From Parelaphostrongylus tenuis (taxonomy: Eukaryota; Nematoda; Chromadorea; Rhabditida; Metastrongylidae): a stretch of DNA of 64,000 nt. Below, one piece after another: positions 24,360-34,505 of the stretch. Numbering within the stretch: position 1 is the first letter of the stretch; every line of letters starts with the position of its first letter. The stretch spans positions 62,001 through 126,000 of the forward strand of contig JAHQIW010004747.1 of assembly GCA_019055375.1 (NCBI GenBank). Reading direction: 5' to 3'. The position numbers and the translations under genes are program-made. The notes beneath the pieces were generated by a model, which was not told where the DNA came from, ran no database searches, and worked only from the letters and a program-made list of their open reading frames with translations.

Positions 24360-25470
24360 ACAAAAATGTACTGCTTAGGTCGAGTGCACTCGTGCTTACT
24401 CGCATAGCTTTGCTTCAAGAATATGGCAGCACTTACATGTAATACCAAATTTCTACAAAATCCAACACAACGTCCACGACGTGGTATAATGACCTCCAAG
24501 ATATGTCTGGGTGTCGGCTGGGCGATATGGTCTTGCTAGTATTTGAGATAAACTCCCTTCTTGAAACTGATGAACGGATTTTTCTTACGTACTCTCTGTA
24601 GATTTTTAAGCCTTCATGAGGCACATATGCGTCATTTGGTGAAAGAAAGGCGGATGCACCAAAACTGTGAAATTAGATATTGTGAAGCAATATCGCAACG
24701 AAATGCACTCCAGTTTCATTTCCTCCTGATCTATTATCAAGATAAGCAGCAATTTGGTATGTGAAATCCACAAGCAGCTTGTGTTTGTTGTAGCTATGCA
24801 CGACCTAAATTTCCTCGTTGATGGGTTGATGGTGGGACCGTGAGCTGTGGAAAATTATCACAATATCTCTCTTGTCATTCGGTCTGAGCACCACTACACC
24901 TTTCTAATTCTGTACGGCCGTTGCCGTGCTCTTCTCCAGTTGGTGTTGCATGAACTCATTAGGTAATTCTTGCCTATTCATCCTGTACGTCGAGCTCAAG
25001 TGCAACAAACATTCGGCAAGTTCAACACTAGATTCCCATAACGGTATAGAGGTGTCGTCCCTCTACTAGTAAGCAATCTATTGGGTCCATCACAAAACTG
25101 TGTGAGATTTCTCCACCGCGCATGGAAGTTGTGTCTGTGCTTCCGTGTGGGAACGTGTTGTGCGTGTATCCTCCTAAACTGCACAGTTTTGAACATTTTC
25201 ATCTCGTATTTGTGCCTTTTGCTGCTACGTCAAACACGACAAACTCACAAAAATACTCTGAGACGGAGAGAAATTTTTTAAATAAGTAAATGACAAAAAA
25301 GCTGGCCTTCTGGACAGCAAATAAAATCTCTGCGCGCAGCTCCATCAGAGTAAGCACGACTTTCGTTATTCATTTAGAAATATTTGTTCTGTCGCAAGAA
25401 AATGCTCAAATTTATTTCGATAATATAATTCAACACGATTACCTCTACATGCTAATATGATTTTGATGCA
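24360..25470. other. No gene recognised
   Basis: No frame with family motifs on either strand. Several short frames overlap each other without splice or codon support. Confidence 0.35.
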
Positions 25471-25473
25471 TAG

Positions 25474-25498
25474 ATAATATATATATATATATATATAG
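25474..25498. repeat. (TA)n microsatellite
   Basis: About eleven TA units, nearly perfect. Confidence 0.9.
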
Positions 25499-25689
25499 TC
25501 CTAAGTGCGAAAAGAACTCTGAGGACGAAATTTAATTCTTTTTTTCTTCTCACGACATCCTGTAAAAACTCTTTGCACCAGAAATTAGTTTTAGAATTTC
25601 CATTGGTTTAATGCTACCATACTGCTGCTGAATTTTGAATGCAAAAATATTCGCAAATCATAGCCAAGCGAACAAAGGAAACAGAATTT

Positions 25690-26830
25690 AAAACACAACT
25701 TTTTTTCCCTGTTACAATAGACTGAGTTTTTTTAAGAACCCTATAAGAATTGCAGAATTCAAGCTATCGAATGGCTATTAAAAGTTTAGTGAAAAAGCTT
25801 TCTCTACCCGCCAAAAGCTTGGTCGCAAAAGAATTCTTTACGTTTCATTATCGTTGACTTGGCATCGCATGCGCTGTGCAACATCATTTTTGATACGATA
25901 TTCATTGTTTTTCGCATTTCCACTCATTAGCTTAACTTTTAAGCATTGTATATAATAAAATATGAGTATCTTTCTATGAGTAACGCTTTCCCCCAAAATT
26001 TCAGCAGTTCTCCGACAGCACAAATCTCAGAAAATTCAACTTGAAAATTTCAGAGATATGCTTAGTTTTTGAGGTATTCTTCTTAGTTCGTCGTTGCAGC
26101 TGAAAGAACATTGAGCTTTACACTAGGCGAGCACCGGACGCCACATGTATATTGCGCTGCGCTACAGACACGGCGCCGAGTGAGATACTAGATGATCTTT
26201 TAGCTGTAACAACAGGCTAAAATGTCCTTTTCAAAAAACGAGCTTATCATTGAGATTGTTGAGATGTGCGTTATCGATATGGTCATTGAAAATCTGAGTG
26301 GAAACCTCTATTCAACGGAAGATGCTTCAGTGTAAAAGAAAAATTAGTACTTGTATGTTAAGCGGTGACAAATTTTCAAGCCACTCTCATTCGCTGAACA
26401 GGCAGTTCTCATAGGAGTATTTGTAATTATTCGAAAGCTTGAATCTCTGCCTACAACAATACATCGCTTCTTTGGATCACCCTTTTATGATTGTGTAGCA
26501 TCCAGAGAAAAAATTTATTTCTCACTCGCATTTCGCCTTCATTTTTACCACGAGTATAAATTGCTAGAAGTACGATAAACATGTCAAAGTGTACAGAACT
26601 TTTCGCTATGCCAAATTACGCGTTTTTATTCGAAGTTTCTGTCGATGCGGTAGAAAAAATCCTTATTAAAATAACAGTAGTTGATTTTGAAACACAACTT
26701 TGTTTTCGCTGTTACAATAGACTGAATTTTTTCAAGAACCCTCTGAAAATCGCAATCGACAGAATTCAAGCTATCGAATGGCTACTAAAAGTTTAGTGAA
26801 AAAGCTTTCTCTACAGCAGAAGTAAAAAGT
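25690..26830. repeat. M4 modules, two close copies 1 kb apart
   Basis: 25690-25810 and 26680-26812 share AAAACACAACTTT, GTTACAATAGACTGA, AGAATTCAAGCTATCGAATG and TTTAGTGAAAAAGC; the second has an extra 10-bp insertion-like stretch. Between them, around 26385-26460, lies a module in the opposite direction (CATTCGCTGAACAGG, TAATTATTCGAAAGCTTG). Confidence 0.6.
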
Positions 26831-28200
26831 TAACGCATAATGCGGTTGATCCTTATCAGGATACGCGATAGATCAGGCGATTATCTTACTAACAAAACGC
26901 GGCTATGAATTACCTCCACATTTTACTCAGCTACAAACCTTTTCGGTGATTTTGCTTACCGGCCAACTCACGGAGCGGAGGAACGGGGGCGGGCGGAACG
27001 ATCGATTACGTCTGAAACATTATTTAATGCTACGGAAAATTGTCTGCACGCTGATATGCTTTTCGTGCCTCCAGCGATTTATACGCGGGGTCAATGTAAA
27101 GGCGAAATACAAATGAGAAGCGAAATTTTATTCTATAGAAAAACCGGCGACGCATATTTGTAGACAGAGATTTGAACTTTCGAAATATTGATAACACTTC
27201 TAAGAAAAAATCCTAACCAATGAACGAGATAGACATGAAAATTTGTCGCCGTCTAACACATAAGTACCGGAAATTTTACTTCACCTCACGTATAATGTAG
27301 AAACCAATTGAAACTAAAACACACCTATCAGATTCTCGATATTAAAGCTGCCGAGTAATTACTAAGGCCTCGAAGAGGAGTAATAAAGTACTTTATTCGA
27401 AAATGGTTGCGCAAAGGAGAAAAGTACCGAGAATATCTCTGAAGACGCGTATTTCTGACCAATAGTTTGCATAATGCCAATGTTCTAAGCCTTTATTCAA
27501 ACACTGTTGCCCCTTCCTGCTCAGAATTCTTCCACTATGCATAAGTACTCAACCTTTTTCACTTACCTCAACTCTGAATGATTGGAAATAAACGAATGAC
27601 TAATATTCGAAATTGATAGTATTTTAATGCATTTTGCATTGACATGATTTTTTTTTTCTATATACCTAAGAGAATTGAGTGGTTGATTGATAATTTGGAT
27701 TGAGAATTGAGTTCGATTACCGCCTGAGGCCACGTTTCTGCTCACCACTCAATTTTTTTTGAATAAACGGATGATTCATATAAACTTAGTTCTAATGAGT
27801 ATTATCGATGAACTAGTATCGAATAAAGCATGTCCTATAATTTTTGTTGTAAATTACTCATTGTTTTCCAATTTTTATTCACTATGATGACTCTTGGGTC
27901 TTGTATAAAACCATGGTAGATCAGAACTAGGGTTTTTTTTACTGTGATATCCTCCATACAATCCAATACAGCTAATTAAATGTTAAATTCAGCATAATTC
28001 CATAATAAATCAACGTTTCTCTCTACACAAGAGGCATGTATATCTGAGCCAAAATCATATGGGGGAAAAGATGAAATCTTTTTCTAACAAAGTTGTACGA
28101 GAAATCTGAAAATTTTATCAAAACGGAGAAGAACCTTAATCAAATAATAAAAATCGCGTATTTTGCTCTGCGTGCATCGATTTCTATATCCGTCACTTAG
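26831..28200. other. No gene recognised
   Basis: A GC-richer patch at 26950-27010 (GGAGCGGAGGAACGGGGGCG) stands out but matches nothing I know. A decayed tRNA-like box B (GAGTTCGATTACC) is at 27705. The rest is AT-rich and unassigned. Confidence 0.35.
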
Positions 28201-28204
28201 GGGT

Positions 28205-28565
28205 TAATGGAGATTGGAACAATGACAACGGTTGCAGAAGGAACAGCAGGGAAGGTTTGCAAAAATTCAAAGGAAATAAACGAAGGTAGAGAGACCATTA
28301 TGAAAGATCAGTCGCGCTCGGGTCGTACACAGGAAGCTCCATCAATCTTACGCGCCGCTTCACTAGCATTTCGCTTTGCTCTCCATTCGTGCTTGAGTAG
28401 TAAGCGAATTTGTTCTCCAGAACAGCTCCATCTAAAAGCAACTATAGGCCAACTGTTTGCCAAAATGTTCGCAATAAAATGCGCCAAAAATTATGCAATT
28501 TTGATTACTTCTGGTTAGTAGATTTGATGCACATGGCTCTGGTGCCAAAACTTATGAAACAGCCC
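28205..28565 (+). pseudogene. Mariner-derived deletion element
   Basis: Contains the transposase linker as INEGRETIMKDQSRSGR (about 28276-28326), and downstream a 3' tail (TTGATTACTTCTGGTTAGTA, GGTGCCAAAACTTATG) that matches the mariner tail at 4175-4220. Its 28390-28500 part matches 48440-48545. The catalytic domain is absent, so this is a MITE-like derivative. Confidence 0.5.
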
Positions 28566-29014
28566 AAAATAATTGCGTGATTTGTAAATTATCCTAATTA
28601 TCCTACGTGAAAATTTATCTCTGCGTAGTTTTCTTCTTCATTGCTAGGTAGGCTCCACACCCCTAGAACATCCTTCTCTATGACTACATTAACCCTTATG
28701 ATGTTGATACATGAGCTAATCTTATCAAACTGATATTTTGATCTCACATATACCTTATTATATGCCTATCTCCCATGAAATGTTGCTGTGAACTGCATGA
28801 CAGGCACAGTGTATCACAGCACCAGCCGGTGGAAAGCTGCTCTATCATCAAACATGTCAGTACTGGCTCTTCGTCTTTTCTTTCATGTTTATTAGCTCCT
28901 GTAGTTCTCTTTCAGCATTGCGATATTGTTATCGTTGTTTTGATATTGTCAAAAAATATCCAGTTGTGCCTTTAAATTCGAGTGTTTTTAAACTTCGCTT
29001 AAAATTTATTAATC

Positions 29015-29790
29015 GTAAGAGCATATTTCAAGCCTTTAGTTAGGTCTGTTGTAGCACTTATACCGTGTAGTATACGTGTTTCGACCTTGCGGCCTCGTAA
29101 GTTGCACAGTGCCTCTCGTCTAAGTTAATCCCTTTCGAGGGACAATCCCCCTTACATGAAAGAGTAGTCAACGATCATGTTACACTGCCCTGTGTAGAGT
29201 TAAAATTCACTTCGCCCACGACAGAGTCAACATATACTGCAAGTCCAGTAGCATGATCACCGGACATTGTAATGATTAGCGGTCGATTGCTCAAAGCTGG
29301 TAATTTTGATAATTCTTTTATAATCGACTGTTTTTTTCAAAGCCTCGCTTGGAGTTAACTCGTTCTGACAGCATACTTTAAGCCTTTCATGAGGTCTCTT
29401 ATTGCACTCATACAGTGCAATACATGTGTTTCGTCCTTACAGCTTAAAAAACAGGCGAATATAAAGGTATCATCGTAAAAACCAGCCTTGAGCATTCGAC
29501 TGTTGATCACTGCAATGTCCGGTGATCATGTCACTGGACATGCAGTGATATGTTATTTCTATCGTGGGGTGAAGTGAATTTTCATTTTACAAAAGGCAGT
29601 GCAACTTGTTTGTCGAAGATTCCTTATGTGAGGGGGTTGTCCCTCGAAAGAGACGGGCGCAGACGAAAGGCACTGTGCAACTAACGAAGCTGGAAGGCCG
29701 CAACACGTGTAATGTACTGTATAAGTGCCATAACAGATCTCATGAAAGACTTAAAATATGCTGTCAAGAGCCCAGCTATGTTCTAGAACT
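29015..29790. repeat. Head-to-head pair of long M1 MITE copies
   Basis: 29015-29345 and 29445-29790 are reverse complements over about 330 bp: GATCACCGGACATTG appears as CAATGTCCGGTGATC, and the CACGTGT/ACACGTG, GTTGCACAGTGCCT and CCCCCTTACATGA blocks mirror in order. A third outer-end fragment (CATACTTTAAGCCTTTCATG, ACATGTGTTTCGTCCTTACA) sits between them at 29375-29453. Confidence 0.75.
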
Positions 29791-29799
29791 CAGGCACGG

Positions 29800-31420
29800 C
29801 ACATTAGCGCAAAATCTGGCGTTCTACTGCGAACTAGTGATTATTTGGTGCCAAGGAGAGGCTCATAGGTCCATTTTCCGTCAATAACTGGTTTATTTTG
29901 ATATCAACTAGGCGCTGTAGTCTAAGCCCTAGTAATTTGACAATGACTAAAACTGAAAACGTACCCATTAATCTACCTATGTGGAATTTGGTCTGATGAT
30001 GACTGATTGTTTCACATATAAGTAAAAGCATCATAAAGTAGCGTTCTAAATGGTTACGAAGCAGCCATTTAGGTTAAGCGAAGGCAAGAATGTTGGATTG
30101 CTAAAAATCCATAGATTGTTTCCCTGGGTACGCACAGGACAAAGACGCACAGTTGCTTTGCTCGCCTATCAATGGCAAATTTAATTAAAATAGTCTTGAG
30201 TTGTGGTTATCTTACACTAATAATAATAAAGATGTCGACCACAGTGGCGTCCTGGTTAACCAGTACTACTCAGTAATCTAAATCAAGATCAAGCAAATGT
30301 AGCACCATGCCTATTAGCTGCATACTCTATGCTTTCAAATTTTTCATTTGTCAACAAAAGCAATAGATCGGCAATTTAGGCAAGTTTCGTTAGATTCTGG
30401 AGAAAATGAAAAGTTCTTTGTTGCCCCCGTTCACGTTGTCGCAGCTGCCTAAACCTACATAAGATTATTATTTTCTTGTTTTCTGCCTATTGGCGAGCAC
30501 GGCGACCACCTGCAATCAATGCAATCGAGCGATGTATACAAACAAAGCTCTGAAAATCAGTGTGCATAAACGTCTTCAGTGCGACACAGGCGCTTACTGC
30601 TGTCGGCTTCTTCTGCAAAGCTTTATTATCACAATGACTGAAACGAAAGTGATGCAGCGCAACGATGGGCGTGCAAATTCTAGCTCTGTAAAGTACGTAG
30701 GTACTTCCTGTTATCTGTGCACATTTTCGGTCCTTTGAAAATAAGCGCTCCCCGCTTTTTTTGGAACTTTAGTAGTAATTAAATAGATTCGATTAGATAG
30801 ATTTCGACAATTTCGACGCCTTGATTAATTTTCGAAGGCGTTTTTCATTGTGATGTAGCAGTAAAATTAATATTAAATTTCACGTTGAACGCGTCTCGGA
30901 GCATTTTTCTATGTACAATGAGTTTCTTCTAGACTTTCAGCAATTATTCGATTGCATTTCGGCAATTCCAATGGCAAATTTGGCTTCCCAATAATTTTAG
31001 TGCGCTGTGACAATCAAAAAAGACTGAGTTTCGAAATTCGGCACGTACGTGTCGGCTAGGATGTGAGAGCTGCGGTGAACCGATGACGCGGGTTGGTTGA
31101 TAGAGCAATACGATTCACATCTGGTGTGCGCTTTTTGTTATCAAATTCAGGGTTTTTCTCCGCTTTGAAAGAACTCCAGGTAAAACATACAATTGTGATA
31201 CACAAAGATTTTCTCAAGACGTTCATATGTTTTTTGCTCATAGGATTAGGTATATTAGAGGGTTTATCAAAAAATATAAATAGATATAAAAAGCCTAAGC
31301 AGCAGGACCACAGAGCAAACTTTCTTCTACGATTACAGTACAGAAAACATGGGAATCTCTACGAAACAGTTGCGGGTTCTTCACGTTGTCCGCTAAAGAC
31401 ACTTGAAGATAAATTTTCCC
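29800..31420. other. No gene recognised
   Basis: No supported gene. M4-like fragments (ATTATTCGATTGCATTTCGG at about 30950) occur at 30.75-31.0 kb. The longer frames here overlap repeat sequence and carry no motif. Confidence 0.35.
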
Positions 31421-31425
31421 AAAAT

Positions 31426-32215
31426 ATACCCTTCTTTCGAGTGCTTTATTAAGACCACGCTCAATATTCAATAGATCCTTTCATTATTTCAAAAGATCGA
31501 CTGTTTTTGAAACCCCCAAAAACATTCAATATAATTCCAAAAAAGAATGAGTTAAGCTCAAAAAAGGGGTTGGTACGCCCAGGGTCATACACCGGTGTTT
31601 CGGAGGTTCGTCCTCCTCATCAGTGACCCCCGCCCCACATTCAGCCCTGCACTGAAGCAAGGAGGGTGGCGTATGTGGTGATGGCACAGTGTACTATGAC
31701 ACTGTACCATCACCACCTCTCAGTCGATAGATTTTTGCTGTTAGATCAAAACTATATCAAAAGATCGACTGTTTTTGAAACCCCCAAAAAACATTCAATA
31801 TAATTCCAAAAAAGAATGATTCAAACTCAAAAACATACGCCTCCCTCCTTGCTTCAATGCAGGGCTGAATGTGGGGCGGGGGTCACTGATGAGGAGGACG
31901 AACCTCCGAAACACCGGTGTATGACCCTGGGCGTACCAACCCCTTTTTTGAGCTTAAATCATTCTTTTTTGGAATTATATTGAATGTTTTTTGGGGGTTT
32001 CAAAAACAGTCGATCTTTTGATATAGTTTTAATCTAACAGCAAAAATCTATCGACTGAGAGGTGGTGATGGTACAGTGTCATAGTACACTGTGCCATCAC
32101 CACATACGCCTCCCTCCTTGCTTCAATGCAGGGCTGAATGTGGGGCGGGGGTCACTGATGAGGAGGACGAACCTCCGAAACACCGGTGTATGACCCTGGG
32201 CGTACCAACCCCTTT
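31426..32215. repeat. M2 nested palindrome
   Basis: The unit 31491-31757 (AAAAGATCGACTGTTTTTG through CACCGGTGTTTCGGAGG to TTTTGCTGTTAGATC) is followed by a partial direct copy at 31758-31830, then by two stretches in reverse complement (31843-32006 and 32007-32215). Inside each arm is a second hairpin built on ACAGTGT..ACACTGT (31678-31713 and its mirror). Flanks TAGATCCTTTCATTATT at about 31470 and again at about 32526 are duplicated. Confidence 0.8.
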
Positions 32216-32216
32216 C

Positions 32217-32860
32217 TTTATTATTTGAGCCAACATGTCATGTGGTCTGGTAAAGGCTCTTGTACAGCCCGAGACACGTGTTTCGTCCTTACAGACTCAT
32301 CAGCCGGGCAGAACCCGTCGTCTGTCGATCTTTTCATAGTCAGTTTTCTCGGGAGCGTCACACTCCTTATATATAGTTATCGACGACCTACGCTTTACAC
32401 TCTTTGTCAGGTGAAACATTCATCTAACACAGAGTGTTTTCGCACTCGATTGCTAGCTGGCTGGTATTTTATCATAATATACCTTTCTTTCAAGTGCTTT
32501 ATCAAGTCCACGCTCAAATTTCAATAGATCCTTTCATTATTATTTGAGCCAACATGTCATGTGGTCTGGTAAAGGCTCTTGTACAGCCCGAGACACGTGT
32601 TTCGTCCTTACAAACTCAACAGCCCGGCAGAACCCGTCGTCTGTCAACCTTTTCATAGTCAGTTCTCTCGGGAGCGTCACACTCCTTATATATAGTTATC
32701 GACGACCTACGCTTTACACTCTCGACAAAAAGATCGACAGACGACGGGTTCTGCCCAGCTGATGAGTCTGTAAGGACGAAACACGTGTCTGGGCTGTACA
32801 AGAGCCTTTACCAGACCACATGACATGTTGGCTCAAATAATAATGAAAGGATAAATCTCC
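32217..32860. repeat. M2-related direct and inverted repeat block
   Basis: 32217-32401 recurs almost unchanged at 32542-32727 (GAGCCAACATGTCATGTGG, GAGACACGTGTTTCGTCC, TATATATAGTTATCGACG). The first part returns inverted at 32733-32858 (AAGATCGACAGACGACGGG, ACACGTGTCTGGGC). Very recent: the copies differ at only a few positions. Confidence 0.85.
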
Positions 32861-33059
32861 GCTAAACAAAGATTTTCCATTAGATTATCGGTGATCATTT
32901 GGAAGCTTAAGTTTCACAAAATTGGAAAGAAACTGTTGCTTTTTGAAAAGCTCTATTGTAGAGCAACAGCACTAATAATATAATTCTGTTCCACGCGCGT
33001 TGAACGTTATTATACGTTATTGCGCATTAACGCGCTTATATCGGGTTGAGAAAAAGTTC

Positions 33060-33500
33060 TTCAAGACCCGCCGAATATTCAGTGTTAAAACTCACTTCAG
33101 TTAAAAGCGATAATAACTACTTTTCAAAATATGACCATCATTATCCATGGTCTTCTACCAACGATCTGCAAGCTTACTCAACAGCTCGAAATACCGTCAC
33201 GAATTACGTCTAACCAGGAAATTTTTTCATTGAGCGGAAACTAACTATAATTGGGCGGTGCAGCATCTCGACTGTAGGCTGGATGCTTAAGACCTTGACT
33301 CAGGTCAACTCATCAAACTATTGCTTAGTCTTCTTCGCAGGATGAGGTCTGGAATTGTCTTGTGGAAATAGAGCACGCTTTCGACTAAACAATGCGGCTG
33401 CTTTTCGTACAACGCATCGTAGACGATTGTCTCTTATTTTTATGAGTTTCTTAAAGAAATGTTCCTGAGATATTCCCATAAATTTTCAATGACCGATACT
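33060..33500 (-). pseudogene. Mariner transposase C-terminal remnant
   Basis: Minus-strand frames give QDNSRPHPAKKTKQ (second catalytic Asp), then, after a frame change, LKHPAYS and APPNY (position of the third Asp), and CRSLVEDHG corresponding to the LxxRW....D.dG end. Multiple stops. A different lineage from the remnants at 3.6 and 52.5 kb. Confidence 0.75.
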
Positions 33501-33628
33501 GTGTGAAACAAGCATGAAATTCTAATTTTTTGCGAACACCAAGGAACTTTCTCTTGAAGCTAGTACTTGATAGGCCATAATTTACATGTACTTCTCGCAG
33601 CACATAACATCTTACCTAACACGTAATA

Positions 33629-33652
33629 CATAACATAACATAACATAACATA
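33629..33652. repeat. (TAACA)n microsatellite
   Basis: Four to five perfect TAACA units, with degenerate ATAACAT/AGCATA units continuing to about 33700. Confidence 0.8.
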
Positions 33653-34000
33653 GCATACACAGCATACATCTTACACGTATCACAGCATAACATATATGTC
33701 ATAACATCCTATCTATAAGAGGAAAAAGCTTAAACCACTGGAGGACATCGCTCCATCCATAAACCATCAGATGATCACCAGAGGAATCTTCGCAAAAATC
33801 GTCCGATTTGCTTGTTGAATAGTTTTTGCAAACTTATTGCGAAGACTGTCATTGTGCGCATATCAAAAACTTTGGATAAAGCGCAACTAGGTGAGCAAGC
33901 AGGACTTTGACAGGGGTTTTGCTGCATGGACTACATCCAAAGTGTTGAGAGTCATAGAAGTCAGTCAGGATTACCACCTGCCATTAATCAATGAGAATTA

Positions 34001-34254
34001 TTTTATTTGTCCGCGTACTGAGGTGGTATGATGTTGCAATAAACCCAATAACGAAGAGTGGTGTGCAAATCATTTGTGTCAGCCGGGATTCGAACCCAAA
34101 TCTTACTCTTTTTGACAGCGCAAGATGAACCGTTGCACCACCGATGCGCGTTTTGCACAGCACTCTTCCTACCCCAAAAATGCTTTTGAACACCACACTA
34201 CATTATTGGATTTATTGCAACATTACATCACCGCTAAATGCGGTCAAATTAAAT
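34001..34254 (-). repeat. M3 tRNA-like foldback element, nearly complete copy
   Basis: Terminal inverted arms of about 70 bp: left ACTGAGGTGGTATGATGTTG, CAATAAACCCAATAA, GAGTGGTGTGCAAA; right is its inverse (TTGAACACCACACTACATTA, TTGGATTTATTGCAACATTA, CATCACCGC). Between them, on the minus strand, a tRNA-like centre: box A CGGTGGTGCAACGGTTC (34128-34144) and box B GGGTTCGAATCCCGGC (34082-34097). Other copies at 0.5, 34.4, 44.3, 51.5 and 63.7 kb. Confidence 0.75.
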
Positions 34255-34334
34255 GAATTCTGTTTGATTAGTGAAACCCAATATCTGTCAGCATAGTGAC
34301 TTCATTGTCGATAGTGAGTGCTCCGCCACACCGT

Positions 34335-34505
34335 AGACGGTTGGTTGTTGACGGATAACGCGCTGTGGCGCAGAAAGAGTGCTATGCAAAACGAGCTTCG
34401 GTGGTGCAACGAGTCAGCACAAGCTCCCGAAAAGTGAAATCTGGGTTTGAATCCCGGCTAACGCAAATGTTTTTGTACACCATTCTACATTATTGGGTTT
34501 ACCTG
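34335..34505 (+). repeat. M3 element, facing the previous copy
   Basis: Box A CGGTGGTGCAACGAGTCAGC at 34399-34418 and box B GGGTTTGAATCCCGG at 34443-34457, followed by the 3' arm CACCATTCTACATTATTGGG. Upstream CGCCACACCGTAGACGGTTG and TTGTTGACGGATAACGC match the reverse of 44360-44415. Confidence 0.7.

Noticed and set aside
31093..31452. 119-codon plus-strand frame upstream of the nested palindromes
   Set aside because: No motif, no signal peptide or splice partners, and its end lies in a flank that is itself duplicated at 32.5 kb.
32186..32762. Two similar frames of 113 and 72 codons
   Set aside because: They are the same non-coding direct repeat translated twice; the similarity comes from the repeat, not from protein conservation.
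33629..33700. CRISPR-like or regulatory short repeats
   Set aside because: Simple TAACA microsatellite without spacers.
34082..34144. True tRNA gene
   Set aside because: Box A and box B are convincing, but the acceptor and D stems do not pair and the sequence is repeated within a mobile element, so it is tRNA-derived, not a tRNA gene.
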